From Comamonas sp. BIGb0124 (GTDB taxonomy: Bacteria > Pseudomonadota > Gammaproteobacteria > Burkholderiales > Burkholderiaceae_C): a stretch of 64,000 nt of DNA. Positions 8,076-18,198 of this stretch are shown here, one piece after another. A model generated the notes under the pieces. It had not been told where the DNA came from and made no database searches. It saw only the letters and a list, made by a program, of their open reading frames with translations. Location of the stretch: the NCBI RefSeq assembly GCF_003752175.1, contig NZ_RJVF01000008.1, positions 124,001 through 188,000 on the forward strand, read 5' to 3'. A program made the position numbers and the translations under genes. How positions within the stretch are numbered: position 1 is the first letter of the stretch; each line of letters opens with the position of its first letter.

Positions 8076-10079
8076 TCAGGCGTTGCGGGCCAGTTCAGGC
8101 ATGGCTTTTTCCAGGCGTTGGCGATGGGCGTTTTCGATGCGCTCCACCTCGGCTGCCGGCACGTAGTAATCGATGTCGTCGTCGAACGAACGCACGATGA
8201 ACGCGATGATCATGCCGGCCAGGCCGATCACGGCCAGCCACCACATGTGGAAGGTCAGCGCAAAGCCCAGGGCCGTGCCGAATGCACCCATGATCACGCC
8301 CGTGCCGGTGTTGCGCGGCATGTGGATGTCGGTGTACTTGGCGGGCTTCTTGTAAGCCGTGCCCTTGACCTTCTGTTCCCAGAACTCGTCGAGTTCGGAC
8401 ACGTGGGGCACGTGTGCGAAGTTGTAGAACGGCGGGGGCGAGGAGGTGGCCCACTCCAGCGTACGGCCGGTGCCCCAGTAGTCGCCGGTCAGGTCGAGGT
8501 TCTTGTTGCGGTTGATGATGGAGACCACGATCATGATCAGCATGCAGGCGATGCCGGCAGCGATCACCACGGCGCCGATGGCCGCGACGATCAGCCAGGG
8601 CTGCCATGCCGGGTTCTCATAGCTCTGCATACGGCGCGTCATGCCCATGAAGCCCAGCACGTACAGCGGCATGAAGGCCAGGTAGAAGCCCACCAGCCAG
8701 CACCAGAACGAACGCTTGCCCCACTTTTCGTCGAGCGAGAAACCGAACGACTTGGGGAACCAGTACACCAGGCCGGCCACGTAACCGAACAGCACGCCGC
8801 CGATGATGACGTTGTGGAAGTGAGCGATCAGGAACAGGCTGTTGTGCAGCACGAAGTCGACGGCGGGGATGGCCAGGATCACGCCGGTCATGCCGCCGAT
8901 CACGAAGGTCACCATGAAGCCCATGGTCCAGTACATCGGGCTCTTGAACTGGATGCGGCCCTTGTACATGGTGAACAGCCAGTTGAACACCTTCACCCCG
9001 GTCGGGATGGAGATGATCATGGTGGCGATGCCGAAGAAGGCATTGACGTTGGCGCCCGAACCCATCGTGAAGAAGTGGTGCAGCCACACGATGAAGGACA
9101 GGATACCGATGGCGGAGGTGGCGTACACCATGGAGGCGTAGCCGAACAGCTTCTTGCGGGCGAAGGTGGCGACGATTTCAGAGAAAACGCCGAACGCCGG
9201 CAGGATCAGGATGTAGACCTCGGGGTGGCCCCAGATCCAGATCAGGTTGACGTAGAACATGGCATTCCCACCACCGTCGTTGGTGAAGAAGTGGGTGTCC
9301 AGGTAACGGTCGGCGCCCAGCAGCGCCAGCGTGGCCGTCAGCACCGGGAAGGCGGCGACGATCAGCACGTTGGTGACGAGTGCGGTCCAGGTGAAGATGG
9401 GCATCTTCATGAGCGTCATGCCGGGGGCACGCATCTTGAAGATGGTGACCACGAAGTTCACGCCGGCCAGCAGCGTACCCAGGCCCGACAACTGCAGGGC
9501 CCAGATGTAGTAGTCGACCCCCACGCCCGGACTGAACTCCAGCAGCGACAGCGGCGGGAAGGCCAGCCAGCCGGTCGCGGCGAATTCACCCACGAACAGC
9601 GACAGCATGATCATCACGGCGCCGGAGGCGAACAGCCAGAAGCTCAGCGAGTTCAGGAAAGGGAAAGCCACGTCGCGGGCGCCGATCTGCAGCGGCACCA
9701 CGATGTTGACCAGGCCCGTCATGAAAGGCATGGCCATGAAGAAAATCATGATCACGCCGTGGGCGGTGAAGATCTGGTCGTAATGGTGGGGCGGCAGGAA
9801 ACCTTCGGCACCGGCAACTGCAACGGCCTGCTGGCCGCGCATCATGATGGCGTCGGCGAAGCCGCGCAGCAGCATCACCAGGGCGACGATGATGTACATC
9901 ACGCCGATTTTCTTGTGGTCGACGCTCGTCAGCCACTCTTTCCACAGCCAGGTCCACTTCTTGAAGTAGGTGATGGCTGCCAGCAGGGCTGCTCCTCCGA
10001 TGAGCACGCCGATCAGCGTCACGAACACAATCGGTTCGTGAAGGAACAGCATTTGATCTAGGTTCAGTTTTCCCATCAT
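8076..10079 (-). CDS. cyoB: Cytochrome o ubiquinol oxidase subunit I
   Basis: Catalytic subunit of 667 residues of the proton-pumping bo3 oxidase, which reduces oxygen with electrons from ubiquinol. Metal ligands are visible: His in [10 protein letters not shown] (low-spin heme), [13 protein letters not shown] (CuB His plus the cross-linked Tyr), the HH pair in LHHFFTMG (CuB) and HFHNVIIGG (both hemes). The quinol-site residues of E. coli CyoB (Arg and Asp in [10 protein letters not shown], His and Gln-type region in PPHHYDQIF) are retained, so ubiquinol rather than cytochrome c is the donor. There are two tandem ATG codons at the start; a GGAG lies upstream. It starts four bases after the cyoA stop. 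Confidence 0.98.
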   Translation of the reverse strand: MMGKLNLDQMLFLHEPIVFVTLIGVLIGGAALLAAITYFKKWTWLWKEWLTSVDHKKIGVMYIIVALVMLLRGFADAIMMRGQQAVAVAGAEGFLPPHHYDQIFTAHGVIMIFFMAMPFMTGLVNIVVPLQIGARDVAFPFLNSLSFWLFASGAVMIMLSLFVGEFAATGWLAFPPLSLLEFSPGVGVDYYIWALQLSGLGTLLAGVNFVVTIFKMRAPGMTLMKMPIFTWTALVTNVLIVAAFPVLTATLALLGADRYLDTHFFTNDGGGNAMFYVNLIWIWGHPEVYILILPAFGVFSEIVATFARKKLFGYASMVYATSAIGILSFIVWLHHFFTMGSGANVNAFFGIATMIISIPTGVKVFNWLFTMYKGRIQFKSPMYWTMGFMVTFVIGGMTGVILAIPAVDFVLHNSLFLIAHFHNVIIGGVLFGYVAGLVYWFPKSFGFSLDEKWGKRSFWCWLVGFYLAFMPLYVLGFMGMTRRMQSYENPAWQPWLIVAAIGAVVIAAGIACMLIMIVVSIINRNKNLDLTGDYWGTGRTLEWATSSPPPFYNFAHVPHVSELDEFWEQKVKGTAYKKPAKYTDIHMPRNTGTGVIMGAFGTALGFALTFHMWWLAVIGLAGMIIAFIVRSFDDDIDYYVPAAEVERIENAHRQRLEKAMPELARNA

Positions 10080-10083
10080 TGTC

Positions 10084-10995
10084 TTATTCTCCGGCGCGGC
10101 AAATCGTGTTCATGGCCAGCGCGACTTCTCTATCCTTGGCGGTTGGGCTCATGTACTTGTGGATCACTTGCGTGAACAGGTTGGGCGTGACCGACGAGAA
10201 GTAGGTCACGGGGGCTTTCTTGTCGTTGCGCAGCAGGGACAGGTCGCGGTACTGCTCGGCGTTGAGCTGCAGGGGCGAAGCCTTGGCCTTGGCCAGCCAG
10301 GCCTGGTAGTCCTCGTTCGAGGTGGCCTTGGCCACGAAGGACATGCCGGAGAAACCGCCGCCGCTGTAGTGCGAGGACATGCCGTCGTAGTTGCCGATCT
10401 CGTGGGCGTCCAGGTGCAGCTTGGTTTCCATGCCGGCCATGGAGTAGATCATCGAACCCAGCTGGGGGATGAAGAAGGCGTTCATCACCGTGTCCGAGGT
10501 GATCTGGAAGTTCACCGGGGTGTCGACGGGGAAGGCGATCTCGTTGATCGTCGCCACGCCTTCTTCGGGGTAGATGAAGAGCCACTTCCAGTCCATCGAG
10601 ATGGCCTGGATGGTCACGGGCTTGACGCTCGATTCCAGCGGTTTGTAGGGGTCGAGGGCGTGCGACGATTTCCAGGTCAGGATGGCCAGGAAAACGATGA
10701 TCACGCAGGGCACGGCCCAGACCACGGCTTCGATCTTGGTGGAGTGCGACCAGTTGGGCAGGTACTCTGCCTCGGTGTTGGATTCGCGGTACTTCCACGC
10801 GAACACGAAGGTCATGATGATGACCGGAACCACCACCAGCAGCATCAGCGCGGTACAGATGATGAGCAGTTCCTTCTGCGCAATGCCGATCTGGCCTTTG
10901 GGGTCCAGCACGGTCAAGTTGCAGCCGCTGAGCAATGCCAGCAGTCCGATGGACAGCAACCAGCGGGCCAGTCCTGAGGTTTTCGATGAATTCAT
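10084..10995 (-). CDS. cyoA: Cytochrome o ubiquinol oxidase subunit II (lipoprotein)
   Basis: Membrane-anchored subunit of 303 residues. The chosen ATG gives a lipoprotein signal with lipobox LLSGC and Cys25 as the lipidated residue; an upstream in-frame start would add 21 unlikely residues. Two membrane helices follow (residues about 45-70 and 88-110), then a periplasmic cupredoxin fold with [11 protein letters not shown]. The Cys/His CuA ligands are absent, as expected for quinol oxidases. First gene of cyoABCD. The 210-base region upstream holds a long hairpin and the promoter. Confidence 0.97.
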   Translation of the reverse strand: MNSSKTSGLARWLLSIGLLALLSGCNLTVLDPKGQIGIAQKELLIICTALMLLVVVPVIIMTFVFAWKYRESNTEAEYLPNWSHSTKIEAVVWAVPCVIIVFLAILTWKSSHALDPYKPLESSVKPVTIQAISMDWKWLFIYPEEGVATINEIAFPVDTPVNFQITSDTVMNAFFIPQLGSMIYSMAGMETKLHLDAHEIGNYDGMSSHYSGGGFSGMSFVAKATSNEDYQAWLAKAKASPLQLNAEQYRDLSLLRNDKKAPVTYFSSVTPNLFTQVIHKYMSPTAKDREVALAMNTICRAGE

Positions 10996-11076
10996 GGCTC
11001 GATCGATGTAATAGAGAAGTACAAGAAAAAAGATAGGTGTGTGCGCCGCCGTCCGCATCCTTCACGGCGTCCGAGC

Positions 11077-11115
11077 GAAAGCAGCCGTCGGGTGTCACGC
11101 CGACAGGCTGCTTTC
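11077..11115. terminator. Long hairpin between pqqU and cyoA
   Basis: A 15-base-pair stem (GAAAGCAGCCGTCGG paired with CCGACaGGCTGCTTTC, one bulged A, eight-base loop) lies 91 bases after the pqqU stop and 82 bases before the cyoA start, both genes reading leftward. The stem base ends in GCTTTC on the minus strand but no long T run follows, so it is either a terminator for pqqU or a leader structure of the cyo mRNA. The structure is seen; the function is inferred. Confidence 0.5.
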
Positions 11116-11205
11116 ACACATTACGCAAATCTCTGAAAACCGAGATGGTACATCGTTCGAACGACGGCTCGGCGGCGACCCAGCATCAAAGTAGACTTAT
11201 TTACT

Positions 11206-13326
11206 TCAGAAATGATAGGTTCCTGTCAAGGACAGAAGCCAGCTGCGGCCCATTGCGGGCTCGTAATAGCGGCTATTGCTTTCGTTCACGATAACGGAGC
11301 CGACGTATCGCCGGTCAAACAGATTGTCGACGCGGGCGATGGCGTTGAGGTCCCATTTCTGCCAGATCAGCTTGTAGCCGCCGTACAGGCCGGTGGTGGC
11401 GTAGCTGGGGGCCGAGACGGTGTTGGCGGAGTTGGCATAGACCTTGTCGAGGTAACGCCATTCCACGCCGGCGCGCCAGCCCTGGGGCGGCAGCCAGTCC
11501 AGCGAGGCGAACAGCGCCTGGCGGGCGACCCCCGGAATGGCCGAGCCGCTGCTGCTGTTGCGGACCTTGGCGTCGAGCCAGGTGTAGGCCACTTGCGAGC
11601 GCAGCGCCCCCACCCATTGGCCGCTCCAGCCCAGCTCGAGGCCCTGGCGGCGGGTCTTGCCGGCGTTTTCGTAGCTGGTGCGGCCGTTGTCCGAGCCGGC
11701 GCTGACGATTTCATCGCGGGTGTCGGTCTGGAACAGGGCCAGCGTGGCCAGGCCATTGCCGGTGCGCAGCTTGGCGCCGACTTCGTAGTTGTTGCTCAGT
11801 GCGGGTTGCAGCGCGAAGTTCAGGCCGGGCAGGCTGTCGGTGCGGTAGGAAATCTCGTTGAAGGTCGGCGTCTCGAAGCCGCGGCCGGCGGTGGCATACA
11901 GGTTGAGGTCCGGCGTGGCCCGGTAGCCGAGCGAGGCGACCGGCAGCCATTCGCGGTAGGAGGCGCTGCCGCTGTCGTCGCCGTTGCCGGTGGCGATGTA
12001 GCGATCGCGCGACTTGAAATGCACGCTGCTGTAGCGCAGGCCGCCGTCCAGCGTCCAGCGTTCGCTGGCCTGCCAGGAGGCCTGCAGGTAGGGGTCGATG
12101 TTCCACAGCGTGTTGCGTTCGTCGCGCCGCAGGTTGCCGCGCACGCCCAGGGTCGAGCCGACGAAGTTTTCATAGCCCTTGCGGGTTTCCTCCATCTGGT
12201 CGTAGGCCACGCCGCCGACCAGCGTCAGGGGCCGGCCGGCCAGCGACTGGCGGCTGGTCCAGCGGGCATCGAGCCCGCCATACTGGCGCGCCAGATCGAT
12301 CACGCCGCCGGCATGCGCAGCGGGAGCCTGCGAGGCCTTGGGGATCGATTGGTACTGCACGGTGTCGCGCTGGCCGTAATAGACCATCAGGCGCAGATCG
12401 TTGTCGCCGTCGATGCGTTTGTCGTACACGCCGCCAGCCTGGGTCTGCTTCACCGTCTTGCGGGTGTCGAAGGTGGTGGCCTGGGGCGCTGTGGCGTGCC
12501 AGTCGGCGCCGTACTGCGCGGCGGTCAGTCCCAGCGGGTCCTGGGCCGTCAGGTCGACGCTGTTGGCCACCAGCGTGAGTTTGCTGTCGTCGCCCAGCGA
12601 GACGCCGACCCGGGCATTGGCCAGGTTCTTGCGCGCCGCGCTGTGATCGCGGTAACCCTGGGTGGTGAACCGGTTGGCGCTGAGGTTGTAGTCGGTCACG
12701 CCCGTGGCCAGGCCGGTGGCGCCGCTGGCTTGCAGGCCGTAGCGGTAGGTGTGGTCGCTGCCGACGCTGAATCGGGTCGTGACCTGCGGCCGGCCTTCGC
12801 CCGGCGCGGTGTAGACCTGGATCACGCCGCCCGACGAGTTGCCGTAAATCGCAGAGAACGGTCCGCGCAGGACTTCTACATGGTCGATCGAAGCGATGTC
12901 GATGTTGGAGGTCTGGCCCTGTCCGTCGGGCATGGTGGCGGGAATGCCGTCGACATAGATGCGCAGACCCCGCACGCCGAAGGTGGATCGTGCACCGAAG
13001 CCGCGCACCGACAACTGCAGATCCTGGGCGTAGTTGTTGCGGTTCTGCACCTGCAGGCCGGGCACGCCGCCCAGGCTTTCGCTGAGGTTGATCTGGGCCT
13101 TGCCCTCGCGCATGTCGGCACCGTCGACCAGGCTCACCGAAGCCGGCGTACGGGTGATGGGGCGTTCGGTGAGCGTGCTCGAAATGGTCACTTCAGGCAA
13201 GGTCGGCGTGCTCGTTCCGGCGGATGCGGCCACGGGAGCGGTCTGGGCTTGAACCGAGGCCGTCGCCAGGGTCAGCACGGCCAGTGCAAGAGGATGCAGG
13301 CGAAGTGGCATGGATGTCAGAGTCAT
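11206..13326 (-). CDS. pqqU: TonB-dependent outer-membrane receptor, PQQ-transporter type
   Basis: Outer-membrane TonB-dependent channel of 706 residues, recognisable as an orthologue of E. coli YncD/PqqU, the receptor that imports the cofactor pyrroloquinoline quinone. Shared stretches include INLSESLGGVPGLQVQNR, LYVDGIPATMPDGQG-type plug residues (here IYVDGIPATMPDGQGQ), RFTTQGYRDHS, RRDERNTLWNIDPYLQ, and near the C-terminus VGSVIVNESNSRYYEP. The protein ends in TYHF, with the terminal aromatic needed for barrel insertion. The signal peptide ends ASVQAQ. Two ATG codons 15 bases apart are possible starts and neither has a strong ribosome-binding site. It is transcribed divergently from parE across 283 bases. 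The receptor identity is strong; substrate is inferred by orthology. Confidence 0.87.
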   Translation of the reverse strand: MTLTSMPLRLHPLALAVLTLATASVQAQTAPVAASAGTSTPTLPEVTISSTLTERPITRTPASVSLVDGADMREGKAQINLSESLGGVPGLQVQNRNNYAQDLQLSVRGFGARSTFGVRGLRIYVDGIPATMPDGQGQTSNIDIASIDHVEVLRGPFSAIYGNSSGGVIQVYTAPGEGRPQVTTRFSVGSDHTYRYGLQASGATGLATGVTDYNLSANRFTTQGYRDHSAARKNLANARVGVSLGDDSKLTLVANSVDLTAQDPLGLTAAQYGADWHATAPQATTFDTRKTVKQTQAGGVYDKRIDGDNDLRLMVYYGQRDTVQYQSIPKASQAPAAHAGGVIDLARQYGGLDARWTSRQSLAGRPLTLVGGVAYDQMEETRKGYENFVGSTLGVRGNLRRDERNTLWNIDPYLQASWQASERWTLDGGLRYSSVHFKSRDRYIATGNGDDSGSASYREWLPVASLGYRATPDLNLYATAGRGFETPTFNEISYRTDSLPGLNFALQPALSNNYEVGAKLRTGNGLATLALFQTDTRDEIVSAGSDNGRTSYENAGKTRRQGLELGWSGQWVGALRSQVAYTWLDAKVRNSSSGSAIPGVARQALFASLDWLPPQGWRAGVEWRYLDKVYANSANTVSAPSYATTGLYGGYKLIWQKWDLNAIARVDNLFDRRYVGSVIVNESNSRYYEPAMGRSWLLSLTGTYHF

Positions 13327-13609
13327 AAGCGGTGTGATCAGGAAATGCGGGGCCGGGCCTGCGGGCTGGAGCCCCATTTCTCGGGATCCCGGCCGGCATG
13401 CGGACCGGCGTGTCGACCGATCGGCAGGCAGCGGTGCCTGGAACGGAAAAGGGGGCGGCGGTGCCCGGCCAGCGGGCGCAACGATAACGGTTTTGTAAAG
13501 GCGCAGACGCATTCAAGGGTATTCCCTAGGTGTGGATTTGAGCATCGGCGCGATGCTGGCTGTCTATTCATACAGTGGGCGTCGTCAAACCTGACTACAA
13601 TCGCCCACC

Positions 13610-15595
13610 ATGGCGACCAAAGCAACTTCCTCTACCGTGAGCCCCGAATACGGCGAAGGCTCGATCCGGGTTCTCAAGGGACTCGAACCGGTCAAGCAGC
13701 GTCCGGGCATGTACACCCGTACCGACAATCCGTTGCACATCATCCAGGAGGTCCTGGACAACGCCGCCGACGAGGCGCTGGCCGGCTACGGCAAAAAGAT
13801 CAAGGTGACCTTGCACGCCGACCAGTCGGTGAGCATCGAGGACGACGGCCGCGGCATTCCCTTCGGCCTGCATCCCGAGGAAAAGGCCCCGGTGATCGAA
13901 CTCGTCTTCACCCGTCTGCACGCAGGCGGCAAGTTCGACAAGGGCAAGGGCGGGGCCTACAGCTTTTCCGGCGGCCTGCACGGGGTCGGCGTGAGCGTGA
14001 CCAACGCGCTGTCCACGCGGCTCGAGGCCACCAGCCACCGCGAGGGCCAGGTGGCCAGCCTGGTGTTCTCGGGCGGCGATGTGGTCGAGGCGCTCACCCA
14101 GCGGCCCCAGGCCAGCGGCGACCGCAAGCACGGCACGACCGTGCGGGTCTGGCCCGATGCCAAGTACTTCGAATCCCCCGCGCTGCCTCAGAACGAACTG
14201 GTGCACCTGCTGCGCAGCAAGGCGGTGCTGATGCCCGGCATCAGCGTCACCCTGGTCAACGAAAAGACCCGCGACAGCCAGACCTGGCAGTACAAGGGCG
14301 GCCTGCTCGATTACCTGAGCCAGACGCTGAATGCCGATCCGGTGGTGCCCATCTTCGAGGGCGAGGGTTACGCCGACCGCCAGCACGACAGCTTTGCCGA
14401 AGGCGAGGGTGCGGCCTGGGCCGTGGCCTTCACCGAAGAAGGCCAGGCGGTGCGCGAAAGCTACGTCAACCTCATTCCCACCAGTGCCGGGGGGACCCAC
14501 GAAAGCGGTTTGCGCGACGGGCTGTTCAACGCCGTCAAGAGCTTCATCGACCTGCATTCGCTGCTGCCCAAGGGCGTCAAGCTGATGCCGGAAGACGTCT
14601 TTGCACGGGCCAGCTATGTGCTGTCGGCCAAGGTGCTCGATCCGCAGTTCCAGGGCCAGATCAAGGAACGCCTGAATTCGCGCGATTCGGTGCGCCTGGT
14701 CTCGAGCTTCGTGCGCCCGGCGCTCGAGCTGTGGCTCAACGAGCATGTGGACTACGGCAAGAAGCTCGCCGAACTCGCGATCAAGGCCGCGCAGACCCGC
14801 CAGCGGGCGGGCCAGAAGGTCGAGAAACGCAAAGGTTCGGGCGTCGCCGTGCTGCCCGGCAAGCTGACCGACTGCGAAAGCCGCGACATCGCCTACAACG
14901 AGGTGTTCCTGGTCGAAGGCGATTCGGCCGGCGGCAGCGCCAAGATGGGCCGCGACAAGGAAACCCAGGCGGTGCTGCCGCTGCGGGGCAAGGTGCTCAA
15001 CACCTGGGAGGTCGAGCGCGACCGGCTGTTCGCCAACAACGAGATCCACGACATCTCGGTGGCCATCGGCGTCGACCCCCACGGGCCCGGCGACAGCCCC
15101 GATCTCTCCGGCCTGCGCTACGGCAAGATCTGCATCCTCTCGGATGCCGACGTCGACGGTTCGCACATCCAGGTGCTGCTGCTCACGCTGTTCTTCCGGC
15201 ATTTCCCCAAGCTGATCGATACGGGCCATGTCTACATCGCCCGTCCGCCGCTGTTCCGTGTCGATGCGCCGGCGCGCGGCAAGAAGCCCGCGGCAAAGAT
15301 CTATGCGCTCGACGAGGCCGAGCTCAACGCCACGCTCGACAAGATGCGCAAGGACGGCGTGCGCGAAAGCGCTTGGTCCATCAGCCGTTTCAAGGGCCTG
15401 GGCGAGATGAGTGCCGAGCAGTTGTGGGACACCACGCTGAACCCGGACACGCGCCGTCTGCTGCCCATTTCGCTGGGCACGCTCGATTTCCTGCAGACCC
15501 AGTCCGAGATCACCAAGCTGATGGGCAAGGGCGAAGCGGCCGCGCGCCGCGACCTCATGGAGCGCCATGGCAACGACATCGAAGTCGATGTCTGA
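13610..15595 (+). CDS. parE: DNA topoisomerase IV subunit B
   Basis: ATPase subunit of 661 residues of topoisomerase IV, which unlinks daughter chromosomes. The GHKL ATPase domain shows EVLDNAADEAL, DDGRGIP and GGLHGVGVSVTNALS; the central transducer domain follows; the TOPRIM domain shows VEGDSAGGSAKMGRD, PLRGKVLNTWE and DADVDGSHIQ. Length and PLRGK fit ParE rather than GyrB, which would be about 800 residues. parC follows 119 bases downstream on the same strand. The first codon is the ATG after CCACC. Confidence 0.97.
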   Translation: MATKATSSTVSPEYGEGSIRVLKGLEPVKQRPGMYTRTDNPLHIIQEVLDNAADEALAGYGKKIKVTLHADQSVSIEDDGRGIPFGLHPEEKAPVIELVFTRLHAGGKFDKGKGGAYSFSGGLHGVGVSVTNALSTRLEATSHREGQVASLVFSGGDVVEALTQRPQASGDRKHGTTVRVWPDAKYFESPALPQNELVHLLRSKAVLMPGISVTLVNEKTRDSQTWQYKGGLLDYLSQTLNADPVVPIFEGEGYADRQHDSFAEGEGAAWAVAFTEEGQAVRESYVNLIPTSAGGTHESGLRDGLFNAVKSFIDLHSLLPKGVKLMPEDVFARASYVLSAKVLDPQFQGQIKERLNSRDSVRLVSSFVRPALELWLNEHVDYGKKLAELAIKAAQTRQRAGQKVEKRKGSGVAVLPGKLTDCESRDIAYNEVFLVEGDSAGGSAKMGRDKETQAVLPLRGKVLNTWEVERDRLFANNEIHDISVAIGVDPHGPGDSPDLSGLRYGKICILSDADVDGSHIQVLLLTLFFRHFPKLIDTGHVYIARPPLFRVDAPARGKKPAAKIYALDEAELNATLDKMRKDGVRESAWSISRFKGLGEMSAEQLWDTTLNPDTRRLLPISLGTLDFLQTQSEITKLMGKGEAAARRDLMERHGNDIEVDV

Positions 15596-15607
15596 TACCG
15601 CCGCCGC

Positions 15608-15692
15608 AGGCCGGATGAACCCGGCCTCGTGCACCTGGCGCGGGTGTTCCGCCCGCCCGGCATTCGTTGTTGCAGTCCGGCGGCTTGCCGCC
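15608..15692 (+). other. Two hairpins between parE and parC
   Basis: Between parE and parC there are two GC-rich hairpins: AGGCCGG/CCGGCCT with a six-base loop at 15608-15627, and GGCGG/CCGCC with a four-base loop at 15679-15692. Neither is followed by a T run, so simple termination is unlikely; they may tune the ratio of ParC to ParE or stabilise the mRNA. Structures seen, role inferred. Confidence 0.35.
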
Positions 15693-15714
15693 CGCTAATC
15701 GAACCACACCGCAG

Positions 15715-18135
15715 ATGAGCTCCGAACAATCCAGTCTTTTTTCCGCAGAGCCCGCCGATGCCGGCGGCGATCCGCCGCCACCCGCTGCCCCGCTCGACAG
15801 CGGGGAGGGGGCCGACAACCTTTCGCTGGCGGCCTATGCGCAGCGTGCGTACCTCGAGTACGCCCTGTCGGTCGTCAAGGGCCGGGCCTTGCCCGACGTG
15901 GCCGACGGCCAGAAACCCGTGCAGCGCCGCATCCTGTACGCCATGGACCGCATGGGCCTGTCGTTCACGGGCACGGGCGGCCCCAGGCCGGTCAAGAGCG
16001 CACGTGTGGTGGGCGACGTGCTGGGCCGCTTCCATCCGCATGGCGACCAGGCGGCCTACGACGCGCTGGTGCGCATGGCGCAGGATTTCTCGCAGCGTTA
16101 TCCGCTGATCGACGGCCAGGGCAATTTCGGCAGCCGCGATGGAGACGGTGCGGCCGCCATGCGCTACACCGAAGCCCGGCTGGCCCCGATTGCCCGCCTG
16201 CTGCTCGACGAGATCGACATGGGCACGGTCGACTTCGTGCCCAACTACGACGGTTCGACCGAAGAGCCCCGCCAGTTGCCGGCGCGGCTGCCGTTCTCGC
16301 TGCTCAACGGCGCCAGCGGCATCGCCGTGGGCATGGCCACCGAGATTCCCAGTCACAACCTGCGCGAGATCGCCGCGGCCAGCGTGGCGCTGGCCAGGTC
16401 GCCCAAGCTGACCGACGACGAGCTCTATGCCCTGGTGCCCGGCCCCGACTATCCGGGCGGCGGCCAGATCATCAGCTCGGCGCGCGACATCGCCGATGCC
16501 TATGGCAGCGGACGGGGCAGCCTCAAGGTGCGGGCCCGCTGGAAGATCGAGGAACTGGCGCGCGGCCAGTGGCAGCTCGTGATCACCGAGTTGCCGCCCG
16601 GCGTGAGCTCGCAGCGTGTGCTCGAAGAGATCGAGGAGCTGACCAACCCCAAGGTCAAGGCCGGCAAGAAGGCCCTGACCGCCGATCAGCAGCAGCTCAA
16701 GGCCAGCCTGCTGGCCGTGCTCGATGGCGTGCGCGACGAGTCGAGCAAGAGCGCGGCCGTGCGCCTGGTGTTCGAGCCCAAGAGCAGCCGCACCCCCCAG
16801 CAGGAAGTCATCACCGCGCTGCTGGCCCACACCAGCCTCGAGACCTCGGCGTCGGTCAACCTCACCATGGTGGGACTGGACGGCAAGCCGGTGCAGAAGT
16901 CGCTGCGCGAGATGCTCACCGAGTGGCTGGCCTTCCGCCAGGCTACCATCCTGCGCCGCACGCAATACCGGCTCGACAAGGTGCTCGATCGCATCCATAT
17001 CCTCGAAGGCCGGCAGATCGTGCTGCTCAACCTCGACGAGGTGATCGCCATCATCCGGGCGAGCGACGAGCCCAAGGCGGCCCTGATCGAACGATTCAGC
17101 CTCAGCGACCGCCAGGCCGAGGACATCCTCGAGATCCGCCTGCGCCAGCTGGCAAGGCTCGAGGCCATCAAGATCGAACAGGAACTCTCGACCCTGCGCG
17201 ACGAGGAAAAGAAGCTGCGCGACATCATCGACAACCCGTCGGTGCTGCGCCGGCAGATGATCAAGGAGATCGAGGCCGATGCCAAGCAGTTCGGCGACGA
17301 GCGGCGCACCCTCATCCTCGAGGAGAAAAAAGCCGTTGCCGAGATCAAGGTGGTCGACGAGCCGGTGACCGTCGTGGTCTCTCAGAAGGGCTGGGTCCGG
17401 ACCCAGAAGGGCTGGGCCAGCGAACGGGCGGCGGCCGCAGGCGGTGCACCCGAGTACAGCTTCAAGTCGGGCGACACGCTGTATGCAGCCTTCGAATGCC
17501 GCAGCGTCGACGTGCTCATCGTGTTCGGCAGCAATGGCCGGGTGTACTCGGTGCCCGTCTCGGCCCTGCCGGGCGGGCGTGGCGACGGCCAGCCCGTGAC
17601 CACGCTGATCGAGCTCGAGAGCGGCACCCAGCTCGCGCATTTTTTTGCCGGGCCGCCGGCGGCCAGCCTGCTGCTCAGCGGCTCGGGAGGCTACGGTTTC
17701 CTGGCCCAGGTGGAACACATGGTCTCGCGCCACAAGGCCGGCAAGTCCTTCGTCAACCTGGCCGACAACGAAACGCTGTGCCGGCCCTCGCAGGTGGGCG
17801 GGTCCATCGTCGAAGGGCTGCCGCTGCCCGAAGCCACCCACGTGGCCTGCGCCTCGACCGGCGGTCGGATCCTGACGTTCGAGATCGGCGAACTCAAGCA
17901 GCAGCCCAAGGGCGGCCGCGGCCTGATGCTGATCGACTTGGAAAACAAGGACACCCTGGCCGGTGCAGCGGCCTACATCCGCAGCGTGCGCATCGAGGGT
18001 GTGGGTCGCGGCGGCAAGGACCGCGACGAAACGCTCGAAATCCGTTCGCTCAACAATGCACGTGCCGCCCGCGCGCGCAAGGGCAAGGCGGCCGACCTGG
18101 GCTTCAAGCCTTCGGCCGTCACACGCGTGGTCTGA
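15715..18135 (+). CDS. parC: DNA topoisomerase IV subunit A
   Basis: Breakage-reunion subunit of 806 residues. After a variable, Pro/Glu-rich N-terminal extension of about 35 residues come [29 protein letters not shown] and the active-site region [12 protein letters not shown] with Tyr151 as the DNA-linking residue. A six-bladed C-terminal beta-pinwheel of reduced size follows, ending in [10 protein letters not shown]. In the quinolone-binding segment a Gln (Q112) stands where E. coli ParC has Ser80 and an Asp where it has Glu84. The ATG chosen lies after CCGCAG; an upstream TTG would add 16 residues but is unlikely. Pairs with ParE upstream. Confidence 0.96.
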   Translation: MSSEQSSLFSAEPADAGGDPPPPAAPLDSGEGADNLSLAAYAQRAYLEYALSVVKGRALPDVADGQKPVQRRILYAMDRMGLSFTGTGGPRPVKSARVVGDVLGRFHPHGDQAAYDALVRMAQDFSQRYPLIDGQGNFGSRDGDGAAAMRYTEARLAPIARLLLDEIDMGTVDFVPNYDGSTEEPRQLPARLPFSLLNGASGIAVGMATEIPSHNLREIAAASVALARSPKLTDDELYALVPGPDYPGGGQIISSARDIADAYGSGRGSLKVRARWKIEELARGQWQLVITELPPGVSSQRVLEEIEELTNPKVKAGKKALTADQQQLKASLLAVLDGVRDESSKSAAVRLVFEPKSSRTPQQEVITALLAHTSLETSASVNLTMVGLDGKPVQKSLREMLTEWLAFRQATILRRTQYRLDKVLDRIHILEGRQIVLLNLDEVIAIIRASDEPKAALIERFSLSDRQAEDILEIRLRQLARLEAIKIEQELSTLRDEEKKLRDIIDNPSVLRRQMIKEIEADAKQFGDERRTLILEEKKAVAEIKVVDEPVTVVVSQKGWVRTQKGWASERAAAAGGAPEYSFKSGDTLYAAFECRSVDVLIVFGSNGRVYSVPVSALPGGRGDGQPVTTLIELESGTQLAHFFAGPPAASLLLSGSGGYGFLAQVEHMVSRHKAGKSFVNLADNETLCRPSQVGGSIVEGLPLPEATHVACASTGGRILTFEIGELKQQPKGGRGLMLIDLENKDTLAGAAAYIRSVRIEGVGRGGKDRDETLEIRSLNNARAARARKGKAADLGFKPSAVTRVV

Positions 18136-18140
18136 GCGGT

Positions 18141-18164
18141 CTGCGGGCTTCGACCGGCCCGCAG
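18141..18164. terminator. Hairpin between convergent parC and the DUF4105 gene
   Basis: CTGCGGGC and GCCCGCAG form an 8-base-pair stem with an eight-base loop, six bases after the parC stop and 35 bases before the stop of the convergent gene. No T run follows on either strand, so it is only a weak terminator candidate. Confidence 0.35.
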
Positions 18165-18198
18165 GGATCGATCTGCTGCGCCCCGGGCATGGTCTCGG

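Noticed and set aside
8025-10061. A 678-codon open frame antisense to cyoB
   Set aside because: It is a His/Asp/Gln-rich mirror of cyoB codons with no recognisable domain; cyoB itself is certain.
11212-15618. A 1468-codon open frame on the plus strand across pqqU and into parE
   Set aside because: It is antisense to pqqU and out of frame with parE; its composition is that of a GC-rich shadow frame and no domain is visible.
15667-15714. An upstream TTG start for parC
   Set aside because: It would add 16 residues, crosses a hairpin and lacks a ribosome-binding site; the ATG at 15715 is simpler.
13595-17841. Long minus-strand open frames opposite parE and parC
   Set aside because: Both coding strands are fixed by catalytic motifs of ParE and ParC; the minus frames are shadows of codon bias.
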